From contig JASLQO010000032.1 of assembly GCA_030744435.1 (NCBI GenBank), forward strand, positions 186,001 to 250,000: a DNA stretch of 64,000 nt. The letters run 5' to 3'. The position numbers were made by a program, and so were the translations under genes. This document shows positions 7,983 to 16,800 of the stretch, piece by piece. Every line of letters starts with the position of its first letter. Position 1 is the stretch's first letter. Under the pieces are notes generated by a model that worked only from the letters and a program-made list of their open reading frames with translations, had not been told where the DNA came from and did no database searches. The DNA comes from JASLQO01 sp002327525. Lineage in GTDB: Bacteria > Pseudomonadota > Gammaproteobacteria > Pseudomonadales > Azotimanducaceae.

Positions 7983-9200
7983 CTACACCAGTTGGTTCAT
8001 GTTCAGGATGGGTAACAAAATGGCCATCACGATGAAGGTAACGAGCAAACCCATGGAGACCAGCATGAGAGGCTCGAACATCCGCACCAGGGTCGTCACG
8101 ATGCGCTCGACATCGGCCTGCTGATATGCGGCCACCCGGTCGAGCATGGTATCGAGTTTGCCGGATGCCTCGCCACTCGCGACCATATACAGCACCATGG
8201 GCGGAAAGTAGCCCACGGTCTCCAGGGCCGCGCGCATGCTCGATCCCTCGCTGACCCGTTGCGTAGCATCCGCCAGCCGCCGGCGCAGCCAGGTATTCGA
8301 TACAACGTCCGAGGCGATATTCATCGCCTCGACGACGGGCACCCCGCTGCTGGTCAGGATGCTGAGTGTGTTGGCATAGCGGGCGGCGCTGTTGGAACGC
8401 GCAATGCGCTGCACCAGGGGCATGGACAGTTTCTGCCGGTCCCAATTGAGACGGATGTTCGGCTGGTTGAGCAGCCAGCGCACACCCAGCACGACAGCGG
8501 TCACACCGAGGATGATTGCCCACCAGAACTCCTGCGCGAATTCTGAAAAGCCGATGAGAATACGGGTGGAGAATGGCAACTCCTGATCCATGTTCTCCAG
8601 CACAGCGACCATGTCGGGCACGACGTAGACCATGAGCACGCCCACGATGCCGATTGCGAGCAGGAACAGCATGATGGGATAGAACAGCGCGAGACTGACG
8701 TCGCGACTGGCCTCGTACTGCCGTTCCGTGTATTGCGCGAGATTCTCCAGCACCTTGTCGAGATGCCCGGACTGCTCTCCTGCGGCAACCGTCGAACGAT
8801 ACATGTCATTGAAGCTCAAGGGGAATTCGCCGAGGCTGGAAGCCAGTGAGTGTCCTTCGAGCACACGGGAACGAATTCCCATCACCAGGGCATTGACGGG
8901 CTGCTTTTCGGATTGCTGCGCAACCGCGCCCAGGGCTTCTTCGATGGGTAATCCCGCCGCCACCAGGGTCGCCAGTTGGCGCGTGATGAGAACGCGGTCG
9001 AGACCGCCAAGGCCTCTCGAGAGCTGGAAACGACTACTTCGCGCCGTGGTGATCTTGGGCTGTGCGGCAACGTCGACATCGAGTGGAACCAGGCCCTGGT
9101 CACGCAGCATCTGGCGAATCTGACGAATGCTGTCGGCTTCCAGTACGCCTTTGCGCCGTTTGCCCCTCTCATCGAGCGCTATGTATTCGAACGCTGCCAC
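7983..9200 (-). CDS. gspF: Type II secretion inner-membrane protein F
   Basis: GspF is the polytopic core of the T2SS inner-membrane platform and contacts GspE and GspL. The 405 residues comprise an N-terminal segment beginning MAAFEYIALDERGKRRKG and two homologous T2SSF domains (about 70-195 and 272-395). Three hydrophobic segments include LALFYPIMLFLLAIGIVGVLMV and LMLVSMGLLVTFIVMAILLP, plus the signature VASGEASGKLDTMLDRVA. The length and domain layout are standard. It lies 13 bp after gspE. Confidence 0.95.
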   Translation of the reverse strand: MAAFEYIALDERGKRRKGVLEADSIRQIRQMLRDQGLVPLDVDVAAQPKITTARSSRFQLSRGLGGLDRVLITRQLATLVAAGLPIEEALGAVAQQSEKQPVNALVMGIRSRVLEGHSLASSLGEFPLSFNDMYRSTVAAGEQSGHLDKVLENLAQYTERQYEASRDVSLALFYPIMLFLLAIGIVGVLMVYVVPDMVAVLENMDQELPFSTRILIGFSEFAQEFWWAIILGVTAVVLGVRWLLNQPNIRLNWDRQKLSMPLVQRIARSNSAARYANTLSILTSSGVPVVEAMNIASDVVSNTWLRRRLADATQRVSEGSSMRAALETVGYFPPMVLYMVASGEASGKLDTMLDRVAAYQQADVERIVTTLVRMFEPLMLVSMGLLVTFIVMAILLPILNMNQLV

Positions 9201-9213
9201 TTACACCCCCGCG

Positions 9214-10749
9214 TCAGGTGTCCAACGTGACCCGCAACACTTCCTGAACCGTAGTCACGCCAGCCAGCACCTTGGCCTTGCCATCGTCACCGATGCTCGG
9301 CGCGCGCGCCCGGACGTACTCAGCCAGTTCGTATTCCCCGACCTGGTCGTGTATCAGTTGGCGCATCTGATCGTCCACCACTACCAGTTCGTAGACGCCG
9401 GTGCGGCCACGATAACCAGAATGAGCACAGGCGTCGCATCCGCCTGGCTCGAAGACGAGCGCCGATGCCTCGCCGAGAAAGCTGAGCTCGGCTGACGTCG
9501 CCTGGCGATGCGTCTTGCAGTCGGGACACAGCACGCGTACCAGCCGCTGCGCCAGCATGCCCACCAGTGAAGACGATAGCAGGAAAGGCTCGACCCCCAT
9601 GTCCTTCAGGCGCGCCACGGCACCTACTGCCGTGTTGGTGTGCAGCGTCGACAATACCAGGTGCCCGGTGAGACTCGCCTGCACGGCGATTTCCGCCGTC
9701 TCGAGATCGCGTATCTCACCCACCATCACTACATCGGGATCCTGCCTCAGTATTGCGCGCAAGCCCCGGGCAAAAGTCATGTCCGCTTTGTTGTTGACCT
9801 GCGTCTGCCCAATACCGGGCAGGTTGTATTCGATCGGATCTTCGACCGTGAGGATGTTGATGGTGTGCGCCGACAGTTCGGATAGCGACGCATACAGCGT
9901 CGTGGTCTTACCGGAACCCGTCGGCCCTGTAACGAGGAAGATACCGTGCGGCCGCGCCACCACATCGCGTATGCGTTCGAGGTCGGCCTCGCACATGCCG
10001 AGCGCGGGTAGTTCCAGACGGCCGGATTGTTTGTCCAGCAGCCGCAAAACCACCCGTTCGCCGTTGCTCGCAGGCATGGTGGATACGCGCACGTCCACCT
10101 CACGTCCGCCGATGCGAAGGCTGATACGACCATCCTGTGGAATACGTTTCTCCGCGATATCGAGCCGCGCCATGACCTTGATGCGGGAAACGAGCAATGG
10201 CGCGAGTTGCCGCTTGGGACGTACCACCTCACGCATCACGCCATCCACGCGAAAACGTACGATCAGATCCTTCTCGAAGGTCTCGATGTGAATGTCCGAT
10301 GCGTTTTCGCGAATCGCCTCCGCGAGCAGTGCGTTGATCAGGCGGATGATGGGTGCATCGTCCTCCTTCTCAAGCAGATCCTCGGTCTCGGGCACGGAAT
10401 CCGCGAGGCTCGCGAGATCCAGTTCGTCGCCGAGATCTTCCACCATCTGGCGCGCCTCCGAAGAGTCACGCGCATAGGTGGCGTTCAGCAGTGCTTCGAA
10501 TTCTTCGTCTGTAACCATGCGCATCTTCAGCGCACAGCGCACGAAACGACGAACCTCCGAAAGCGTCTGCAGGCCCGGTTGTATACGACAGGCGAGTTCC
10601 ACCGTGCCGGGGCCGATGTCCTGGGTGGTCACGCACACACCGAAACGCCGCGCGAACGTGAAAGGCAGCAATCGCGTTGAGGATTCGCCGGCGTCGTTCC
10701 TGGCCGTCTTGGCCATCTCCTCAGGCATGTCGCTCAGTGTGTCGCTCAT
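9214..10749 (-). CDS. gspE: Type II secretion ATPase E
   Basis: Cytoplasmic hexameric ATPase that drives pseudopilus assembly. In 511 residues it has an N-terminal T2SSE domain (about 28-130), an Asp-box region (SDIHIE, 151-156), Walker A GPTGSGKTT (275-283), an Asp/Glu-rich Walker B (DVVMVGEIRD, about 339-348), a His box (STLHTN, 367-372) and a tetracysteine zinc site at Cys408, 411, 438 and 441. All key residues are intact. It is the first gene of the minus-strand cluster E-F-G-H-I-J-K-L-M. No gspC or gspD precedes it, so the outer-membrane secretin and its connector must be encoded elsewhere. Confidence 0.96.
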   Translation of the reverse strand: MSDTLSDMPEEMAKTARNDAGESSTRLLPFTFARRFGVCVTTQDIGPGTVELACRIQPGLQTLSEVRRFVRCALKMRMVTDEEFEALLNATYARDSSEARQMVEDLGDELDLASLADSVPETEDLLEKEDDAPIIRLINALLAEAIRENASDIHIETFEKDLIVRFRVDGVMREVVRPKRQLAPLLVSRIKVMARLDIAEKRIPQDGRISLRIGGREVDVRVSTMPASNGERVVLRLLDKQSGRLELPALGMCEADLERIRDVVARPHGIFLVTGPTGSGKTTTLYASLSELSAHTINILTVEDPIEYNLPGIGQTQVNNKADMTFARGLRAILRQDPDVVMVGEIRDLETAEIAVQASLTGHLVLSTLHTNTAVGAVARLKDMGVEPFLLSSSLVGMLAQRLVRVLCPDCKTHRQATSAELSFLGEASALVFEPGGCDACAHSGYRGRTGVYELVVVDDQMRQLIHDQVGEYELAEYVRARAPSIGDDGKAKVLAGVTTVQEVLRVTLDT

Positions 10750-10951
10750 CGATTTCTCGAGGGAGGATTCGGTTGGAAATGATAGCAGCGCCAGCGGTCA
10801 AGACTACACGGCCTGGCTCACAGATGCTGCATATGGCCCCCGCCAGGCGCGTATCTCGGCCGAATTGCCAGACAAGCTCCATGACCATCCCGGTTCGATC
10901 GGTTGCTCTATGGTACTATCACACGAAATTGCATGCGGCCTGATCTGGTAA

Positions 10952-11533
10952 GTGTCTAGCAACCCGCACAACCCGAGGCAAAGCGGAAAACGGCCGAGGA
11001 AGAGCCCTCCCAGCGCGCGTGAACCACAAACCCCCGACTCGAAAAGCGGCTTTGTTGTCAATCTGTTTGAAGAACAATCGGTTCCCCTGCTCAAATACCT
11101 GACTACGCGCTTTTCCAATCATGACGAGGCCCAGGAGATAGCGCAGGAGGCGTGGCTTCGCATCTTTCGACTCAAATCTCCGCAGCAACTGACCAATCCG
11201 CGCGCTTTTCTGTTCCAAACCGCTTCAAATCTGGCGGTGGACAGGTTACGCCGCAGCAAACTCGAGCAGCGCCATTTGGAAAAGGAAGCGCAAGTCGACG
11301 TCTCGCTTCGCAGCGTCGTGGATGTCCAGGAAACCGTTCGCCTAGAACGCGAGCTGGCCACCGTCCAACGGGCACTCGGCGAGCTGCCGGTCAGATGCCG
11401 CCAGGCATTCGTCATGCACCGGACGCACGGATATCCCTACCCGCGCATCGCCGAGGAGCTCGGCGTATCCACCAGTAGTGTCGAAAAATACATTATTCAG
11501 GCACTGAAGCATTTGCGAAATAAATTGACATGA
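10952..11533 (+). CDS. ECF RNA polymerase sigma factor, FecI-like
   Basis: Extracytoplasmic-function sigma factor predicted to transcribe receptor genes in response to an outer-membrane signal passed through FecR. A disordered basic N terminus (1-35) precedes region 2 (about 38-103), with AQEIAQEAWLRIF and NPRAFLFQTASNLAVDRLRR, and region 4 (about 135-190), with ALGELPVRCRQAFVMHR and the helix-turn-helix RIAEELGVSTSSVEKYI. The pattern is that of the FecI-like group. The start is GTG 10952; no strong ribosome-binding site is visible, so the N-terminal extension is uncertain. The fecR-type gene follows 91 bp downstream. It is divergent from gspE. Confidence 0.9.
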   Translation: MSSNPHNPRQSGKRPRKSPPSAREPQTPDSKSGFVVNLFEEQSVPLLKYLTTRFSNHDEAQEIAQEAWLRIFRLKSPQQLTNPRAFLFQTASNLAVDRLRRSKLEQRHLEKEAQVDVSLRSVVDVQETVRLERELATVQRALGELPVRCRQAFVMHRTHGYPYPRIAEELGVSTSSVEKYIIQALKHLRNKLT

Positions 11534-11624
11534 TGCCACAACGACTTCGGTGTGAGGGATTCAGCTCGGCATTCGTCATATAGACAGACCTGCAAGAAAT
11601 CGGTAAACGGGACAGACTACACCG

Positions 11625-12584
11625 GTGAAACGCTCGCCAGACCATACACGGGCATCGGACGAGGCTATCGAGTGGCTTGCACGTCTACGCGCGACTGACG
11701 TCAGTAATGCCGAGCAGGGTGATTTCGCACAGTGGCTGGCGACCCACCCGCTACACAAGATCGCGTTCGATGATGCCCTGGCGTTGTGGGAAGAGCTGGG
11801 GACGCTGCCAGCCGATGTGATGGACGGACAGTCCGCGTCCGGCGAACGGTCCGCGTCCGACGGACAATCCGAATCCAGCGCACAATGGCCTTCGCTGGCC
11901 GCGGCCGCTACCATACTGCTGTCCGTATTGACGCTGCTGCTATTGCAGTTGGGTGGCAACGAATTCGAGACCGGAATCGGCGAACAGCGCCGCGTGGTGC
12001 TCGAAGACGGTTCCAGCATACACCTGAACACCGCCACAGTGGCGCAGGTGAGATACAGTCGGGCCAGGCGCGCTGTGGAGATGTCGACTGGCGAGGCTTA
12101 CTTCGATGTCGCGAGGGATACCGACAGGCCGTTTCTGGTCGACACGGCTCAGGGGCGTATCGAGGTGGTGGGCACAGCCTTCGCGGTGTACGCCTCCAAC
12201 AGCGCCACGCGGCTCACCGTAGCCGAGGGCAAGGTGCGTTTCACGGCAAATAGCGGTGAACAGACCATGCTCATGCCGGGACAGCGGGTGCGGATTACCC
12301 ACCAGGGTATCGAACGCAGCAGAGTGGAACGACGTGACATCGGCACCTGGATGGCCGGGCAGCTGGAGTACGACGATGTCACGCTTTCGGATCTCATCGG
12401 TGATCTCAACCGCTACTTCCCCACCAGGATGGTGCTGAGCGATCCAACACTCGGCGAGCGTCACGTGGTTGCGAGCCTGCGTCTCGAAGACCAGGAAGGC
12501 GTTCTGGACACCCTCAACGAGACCCTGGGCCTCAGCTGGCACGAGATCTCCGACAAACTGATCATCATCAGTTCCTCCGACTAA
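11625..12584 (+). CDS. FecR-family anti-sigma factor
   Basis: Inner-membrane regulator that holds the FecI-type sigma factor and receives the signal from a TonB-dependent transducer. The 319 residues (GTG start) have an N-terminal cytoplasmic FecR_N/DUF4880 region (about 10-55, EAIEWLARLRATD and FAQWLATHPLHKIAFDDA), a Ser/Asp/Gly linker (about 66-87), one membrane helix (about 89-109), a periplasmic FecR beta domain (about 112-215, with GEAYFDVARD) and a C-terminal secretin/TonB short domain (about 250-318, YFPTRMVLSD). It pairs with the upstream sigma gene. Its linker is encoded by three 18-bp repeats. The gene that would normally follow, a TonB receptor, survives only as a relic at 12756-12854. 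Confidence 0.92.
   Translation: MKRSPDHTRASDEAIEWLARLRATDVSNAEQGDFAQWLATHPLHKIAFDDALALWEELGTLPADVMDGQSASGERSASDGQSESSAQWPSLAAAATILLSVLTLLLLQLGGNEFETGIGEQRRVVLEDGSSIHLNTATVAQVRYSRARRAVEMSTGEAYFDVARDTDRPFLVDTAQGRIEVVGTAFAVYASNSATRLTVAEGKVRFTANSGEQTMLMPGQRVRITHQGIERSRVERRDIGTWMAGQLEYDDVTLSDLIGDLNRYFPTRMVLSDPTLGERHVVASLRLEDQEGVLDTLNETLGLSWHEISDKLIIISSSD
11826..11879 (+). repeat. Three 18-bp tandem repeats in fecR linker
   Basis: Three imperfect 18-bp units (11826-11843, 11844-11861, 11862-11879), each with the core TCCGCGTCCG or a close variant, encode six-residue Ser/Gly/Asp/Gln segments of the FecR linker. The repeat length is a multiple of three, so copy-number change would alter linker length without breaking the frame. 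Confidence 0.75.
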
Positions 12585-12755
12585 CTCCTTCTTCGCCAGC
12601 TGCCTCATTGCGCACCGCCGGTTCGACAGGGCTTCGCCTTGTTTGACGGCGTTGATTAGGATGCGCCCAATTCGGCCCCGGGGAACGTCAAATCACCCTG
12701 CAAAGCACTTCACGCGTCACCCGGTGTATGCTCGGGCTGTCGTGGTGGTTGTGCA

Positions 12756-12854
12756 CCACCATTCTCGGCCGCCGCCTTTAACGACAGCTACGATGGACGG
12801 ACTCACGACATCACGGGCCGTTATTGGTACCTGCACGTCGAGAAGACTATTTGA
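12756..12854 (+). pseudogene. Relic of TonB-dependent receptor C terminus
   Basis: In one + frame, 33 codons ending at TGA 12852-12854 read PPFSAAAFNDSYD, then GRTHDITGRYWYLHVEKTI. This closely resembles the final strands of TonB-dependent receptors (PPFS...FNDSYDGRTHD..GR..YL), although the last residues lack the usual terminal aromatic. Upstream codons in this frame do not look like receptor and have no start, so only the 3' end is left. It lies on the same strand as fecI/fecR, where the partner receptor gene is normally found, which suggests a deleted third gene of that operon. The call rests on motif resemblance alone. Confidence 0.6.
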
Positions 12855-13031
12855 CCTGTCACGCGCTTGGACGCGTCGGATCTGACCTGGGTGGAGCCAG
12901 CGGCTCTCAAGGCATCAGGTAGAACGACCTAGCGGCGTTCCAGGTGCCTGGCCTTGGTCGCGCTACCTAATTACGACACGTCGGGCGCGGACCAGCTAGA
13001 ACGAAGTAATGGTCTCTAGCGGCCAGCACGC

Positions 13032-13060
13032 AAAAAAAAGGGAGCGCAATGCGCTCCCTT
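13032..13060 (-). terminator. Rho-independent terminator of TonB receptor gene
   Basis: Perfect 10-bp arms (13038-13047 and 13051-13060) flank a three-base loop. Read on the minus strand, the stem GGGAGCGC/GCGCTCCC is followed by a run of eight T. It starts 25 bp after the receptor stop codon. This is a textbook intrinsic terminator. Confidence 0.9.
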
Positions 13061-13084
13061 TCGAGGTCGGACAGACACCCCCGG

Positions 13085-15853
13085 TTACATGCTCATCGTT
13101 GCACGAAGGAACATGTAGCGACCCATCGAGTCGTACAGGAACAGGTCGGTATTGTTGCCGGACCCGAACACGTACTCAGGATCTTCGTCGAACAGATCAT
13201 TCACGCCGAAGACGATCCGGTAATTGTCGTAGTTCCAGCCAACCCGAATGTCGTGTTCTGTGTGCGAAGGCACACTGGAATAGCCAAAGACGTTGGTGGA
13301 AGAAGAGAAGTCCGGATCGTCCATGCCGTGGATGTAGCGCGAGCGCCACGTGAAGTCGAAAGACTCCCAGTCCACGGTACCGACGAAGTTAGCCTTGATG
13401 CGCGGAATCGAGCCGCGGTCATCAGCGCCGCCTACGCCGGGATAGAACGTGTTTTCATCAACGTAGGTACCGGTGAGATCGAGGTTCCACAGGGTATCTG
13501 CAAAGCCATCGAACTCGTAATGCACGCCGAAGTCGAATCCATCCGTGGACACCTTGGAATCATTGATGAGCCGGTTCGTGAAGTTTGCCAAACTCACCGT
13601 GTTACCAATGGGATCATAGACGGGCGTGAAGCGGTTGCAACTCACGTTGGATGTTCCCGGTGTACGGTTGTAGCACTCGTCAACGATGCTATCCGATGTG
13701 GTACGTGTGATGAGGTCTTCTACCTCAATATCCCAGACGTCGACCGAGACCGACAATCCATCCAGAATACCTCCTGGGGTAAACACCAAACCAATCGACG
13801 ATGTATCAGCAGTTTCGGGTTCAAGGTCCGGGTTGCCACCCGAGAGCACCTGGTTTTGTGATGCCAGCTGGATTGCCCCGAATGGAATACCATCAGCAAG
13901 ACAGTTCAGGTCAACATTGTTGCCAACAACGCGCTCGGCTCCAGCGCACGGATTGGAGATGAAATCGAAGCTTGCGACACCACCGCTGTAGAGGTCCGTA
14001 ACCTGGGGTGCACGATAAGCAGTACTCATCGTTGCCCTAAGTCGCACCCAGTCGAAGATCTGCCAGTTGACACCAACTCGCCAAACGGTTTCTTCGCCGA
14101 ATGTGTCGTAGTCTGATGAGCGGAACTGCAAGTTCAGGTCTAAAGACTCGGCACCTGGTAGGTCTGCGAGAATCGGAACATCGATTTCCGCAAAGTACTC
14201 GGTCAAGCTGAAGTCACCCTCGGTTGTGAACACCTGATTGGCGATCGACTCACCCGCTTCGGTAACTGAGTCAGGCTTTGTATAACCATAATCCTTGCGA
14301 GTTTCGAACCCAACAGCAAGTTGCAGGTCTCCTGCGGGTAACTCAACAACCGGGCCAGTGGCCATTCCAAACCAACTAGTGGTTTGAAACTCAGACCTGG
14401 CGATTGCATTCTGTCGAAAGTATGCAATCTCACTTTGAGTCCAGTTGCCAGGTCGGAAAGTATCGAGTGCACCGGATGGATTGACTGCAGCGACACACAG
14501 CGGATCGCTCGCGCAGAGTGCGGGATCCGATATCCGTGTAAATCTCGTGAGGTTCCAGGTTGAGTCCGTACGCAGATCCGCATCTACACGAGTGTAGAGA
14601 TAAGACAGCTCCCAGCTCCATTCGTTGAAGAATCCATCACTGAAGATATCTCCCCGGAGCCCCGTGACGATTCGGATGGTATCCGATTCGTGCATGTTTT
14701 CACGACGACCAACAGTCGAAGCAGGACGGAAGTAAAACGTTCCTTGACCAAACGGGTTGTTTGGATTGGTCGCAGGTACCGGTGCGGAACCCGGGTTGCC
14801 ATCGAGATCAAATTCGCTCTGACGCTTTGCGTACTCGAATTCGATAAAACCCTCGACACCTTCCACGATTTCATACACTCCGTAACCGGCGGCCGTGTAG
14901 ACCTCTGATTCGCCAAACGCATCCTGATTCAGGCCATAGTCGTAATTCAGAAGCTCGACGGCACCAGAGCCGCTCACGTTCTGATTGGTCAGGAATGCAG
15001 CCGGGCAGTTAGGCCATACGTTTGTGATCTCATCACCGCCAAAGACCTTCGGTTGCGTACAGTAGTAACCACCCGCGCCAAGAAAAACACCGCCAGGAGT
15101 ATACGAACTGCCGTTGTTGGCACCGCTACTACCAAGGCTCGATATGGACGGAAACATCCAATCATCCCGATCTCGCTGGCGCACGCCGTCCTGATAGCGG
15201 TACTCCATGCCGAGCACGATGGACCCGCGATCGCTAGTGGTACCGATTGCGAAGTCGAACTCGTAGCGCTGACCGTCGCCCTCGCTGGACTCACCAACCA
15301 TGGCACCGATCTCAATACCTTCGAAATTTTCCTTCAGGATAATGTTCACCACACCCGAGATGGCGTCGGCACCATACGCGGCGGAAGCGCCGTCACGCAG
15401 GATGTCCACACGCTCGATCATAGAAGTTGGAACAAAGGTCAGGTCCGTCGCCTGATTGGACAACGAGTCGGCGAAGCTCGCCACACGCTTACCGTTCACC
15501 AGGATCAGAACCCGGCTCGGGCCGAGGTTACGAAGGTCGACGGAGGTCGATCCGCCGCCGGACAGGATGGACGACTGGTTGAAACCAGCGGTACCTGCCA
15601 CAGCCTGGGATCGCAGAGCCTCACCGAGGTTGGCAAAACCGGATTCGACGATGGACTGGCCAGTAATTACCGTTATAGGGCTTGCTGACGAGAAGTCCGA
15701 TCGCTTTACGCGCGAACCGGTTACTACCACTTCTTCCACACCCACGTCTTCGTCTTCTTCAGCGGCGAATACGGCTTGCGGAGCGGCGAGGGTTAGTAGG
15801 GAAGTAGCCAGGAGCGCAAAGAATGCGCGTACCCATTGTGGCCGTTCAATCAT
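13085..15853 (-). CDS. TonB-dependent outer-membrane receptor
   Basis: Outer-membrane gated beta-barrel for energised uptake of a large ligand that the sequence does not identify. Start at ATG 15853, preceded by a GGGGGA ribosome-binding site; the in-frame ATG at 15940 would put 29 non-signal residues before the signal peptide. The signal peptide (MIERPQWVRAFFALLATSLL, cleaved near AVFA) precedes an acidic stretch and a TonB box-like EEVVVTGSRV. The plug domain (about 45-160) includes PITVITGQSI, DLRNLGPSRVLILVNGKRV and ERVDILRDGASAAYGADAIS. A barrel of about 700 residues (total 922) ends in FLRATMSM, without the usual terminal Phe. There is no N-terminal signalling (STN) domain after the signal peptide, so it does not look like the transducer for the adjacent FecI/FecR pair. 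Confidence 0.93.
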   Translation of the reverse strand: MIERPQWVRAFFALLATSLLTLAAPQAVFAAEEDEDVGVEEVVVTGSRVKRSDFSSASPITVITGQSIVESGFANLGEALRSQAVAGTAGFNQSSILSGGGSTSVDLRNLGPSRVLILVNGKRVASFADSLSNQATDLTFVPTSMIERVDILRDGASAAYGADAISGVVNIILKENFEGIEIGAMVGESSEGDGQRYEFDFAIGTTSDRGSIVLGMEYRYQDGVRQRDRDDWMFPSISSLGSSGANNGSSYTPGGVFLGAGGYYCTQPKVFGGDEITNVWPNCPAAFLTNQNVSGSGAVELLNYDYGLNQDAFGESEVYTAAGYGVYEIVEGVEGFIEFEYAKRQSEFDLDGNPGSAPVPATNPNNPFGQGTFYFRPASTVGRRENMHESDTIRIVTGLRGDIFSDGFFNEWSWELSYLYTRVDADLRTDSTWNLTRFTRISDPALCASDPLCVAAVNPSGALDTFRPGNWTQSEIAYFRQNAIARSEFQTTSWFGMATGPVVELPAGDLQLAVGFETRKDYGYTKPDSVTEAGESIANQVFTTEGDFSLTEYFAEIDVPILADLPGAESLDLNLQFRSSDYDTFGEETVWRVGVNWQIFDWVRLRATMSTAYRAPQVTDLYSGGVASFDFISNPCAGAERVVGNNVDLNCLADGIPFGAIQLASQNQVLSGGNPDLEPETADTSSIGLVFTPGGILDGLSVSVDVWDIEVEDLITRTTSDSIVDECYNRTPGTSNVSCNRFTPVYDPIGNTVSLANFTNRLINDSKVSTDGFDFGVHYEFDGFADTLWNLDLTGTYVDENTFYPGVGGADDRGSIPRIKANFVGTVDWESFDFTWRSRYIHGMDDPDFSSSTNVFGYSSVPSHTEHDIRVGWNYDNYRIVFGVNDLFDEDPEYVFGSGNNTDLFLYDSMGRYMFLRATMSM

Positions 15854-16206
15854 GTTTTTTCCCCCAACATGTTGGTTGTTGATACGGAGGCGTACTCCTG
15901 AACGCTCTGGCTGGTGATAGCCACCCCGTTCGCGCCGCATCCCGTCGTGTCCTGACAGCCCCGATCGAGAGGATCACCCCCGTGTGGTTCTACCAGCGCA
16001 CAACGGCCCACGATCGGAGTACTTTCCGATACCTGTATAACGAATTCGTCACACAATCCCTCAACGAAAAAGTGAGAAATAATTGAGAACAACGGCCGCT
16101 CTGTGGCGGGTGGCGGGTGGCGGGTGGCGGGTGGCGGGTGGCGGAACTTTATTAATAAAACAGATTAAATAGTAATTCTATCCCATTGAAATATATATGT
16201 AATAAT
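15854..16206. other. Receptor gene upstream region
   Basis: About 350 bp upstream of the receptor gene with no convincing coding sequence. It contains the 6x7-bp tandem repeat (16103-16144) and an AT-rich stretch (about 16147-16206), and probably includes the receptor promoter. Confidence 0.5.
16103..16144. repeat. Heptanucleotide tandem repeat, six copies
   Basis: Six perfect head-to-tail copies of GTGGCGG, about 250 bp upstream of the TonB receptor start and in its presumed promoter/leader region. Such short tandem repeats are prone to slippage and could vary promoter spacing. Whether they do so here is unknown. Confidence 0.9.
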
Positions 16207-16668
16207 TCAGTGAATCCGATTCACCGCGACCTTTCGCTTGCCGTCTTTCAAGCGCAGATAGTAACCAAAGCGTCCCTTCTCAATGATCACTTCCGGGTTG
16301 ATTGAATGATGCCGGTAAGTACTGGCCAATCGCTGTTGCCAGACCTGACCATTGTCGAGACGAAAGTAGGTGTGTCCGTCCCAACCGTCGAAAGCACCCT
16401 TGATGCGCGCGTCGATACGCTGAACTTCCTCCACGCGCTTCTCTTTTTTGAGTTGTTCCGCTCCGAACTCCTGGGTCTGGTCGGCTGGTTGGCGCCCGAG
16501 GTAGGCATTCAGGCGTGCCAGTTCCTTCTCACTCAGTTTGTTCAGACCTGCCGCCTCGAACTCACTCCGGCTCATCTCCTGCTCGAGAGTCACGGCCCAG
16601 CTCTCGGTCATCGCAAACAGGGGAAGCACGAATAGAAACAGGAAAGTCGACGTCGCTCGAATATTCAT
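16207..16668 (-). CDS. Small secreted protein of unknown function
   Basis: A predicted exported protein of 153 residues from ATG 16668. The signal peptide MNIRATSTFLFLFVLPLFA is cleaved near ESWA. The mature part begins with a charged helical region (EFEAAGLNKLSEKELARLNA, about 30-60) and ends in a strand-rich part with YFRLDNGQVWQQR and RFGYYLRLKDGKRKVAVNRI, a pattern I have seen in uncharacterised proteobacterial envelope proteins. The longer in-frame start at 16716 would put 16 residues before the signal peptide and is unlikely. It is divergent from pyrB. No function is proposed. Confidence 0.75.
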   Translation of the reverse strand: MNIRATSTFLFLFVLPLFAMTESWAVTLEQEMSRSEFEAAGLNKLSEKELARLNAYLGRQPADQTQEFGAEQLKKEKRVEEVQRIDARIKGAFDGWDGHTYFRLDNGQVWQQRLASTYRHHSINPEVIIEKGRFGYYLRLKDGKRKVAVNRIH

Positions 16669-16800
16669 CAAGGCCCATCCGGTTGGTCTGTTCGGCGCGT
16701 ATCCTAATCCACGCACGACTCGACCACCAAGAAGCCCTTGCCCTAGTCACAGGCACGGTTAAGATGTGCGCGCTGATCAAAGCTGGCATGTGGAGGCATA

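Larger units (their letters stand above)
12585..13084. other. Gap between fecR and TonB receptor gene
   Basis: About 500 bp between the convergent ends of fecR (+) and the receptor gene (-). It holds a receptor C-terminal relic (12756-12854, +) and a rho-independent terminator serving the minus strand (13032-13060). I see nothing coding in the remainder. Confidence 0.6.

Noticed and set aside
7978..8523. A 327-codon frame ending at 7540 that extends gspG upstream to 8523
   Set aside because: Only its final 145 codons have the GspG pattern; the rest lies within gspF in another frame, and ATG 7977 restores the family length.
12643..12885. A plus-strand open frame of 80 codons after fecR
   Set aside because: Arg/Pro/His-rich with no family pattern; the receptor relic is in another frame of the same stretch.
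15053..15688. A 211-codon plus-strand frame antisense to the TonB receptor
   Set aside because: A shadow of the receptor gene; no motif and biased composition.
16103..16144. CRISPR-like repeat
   Set aside because: Seven-base direct tandem units without spacers; not an array.
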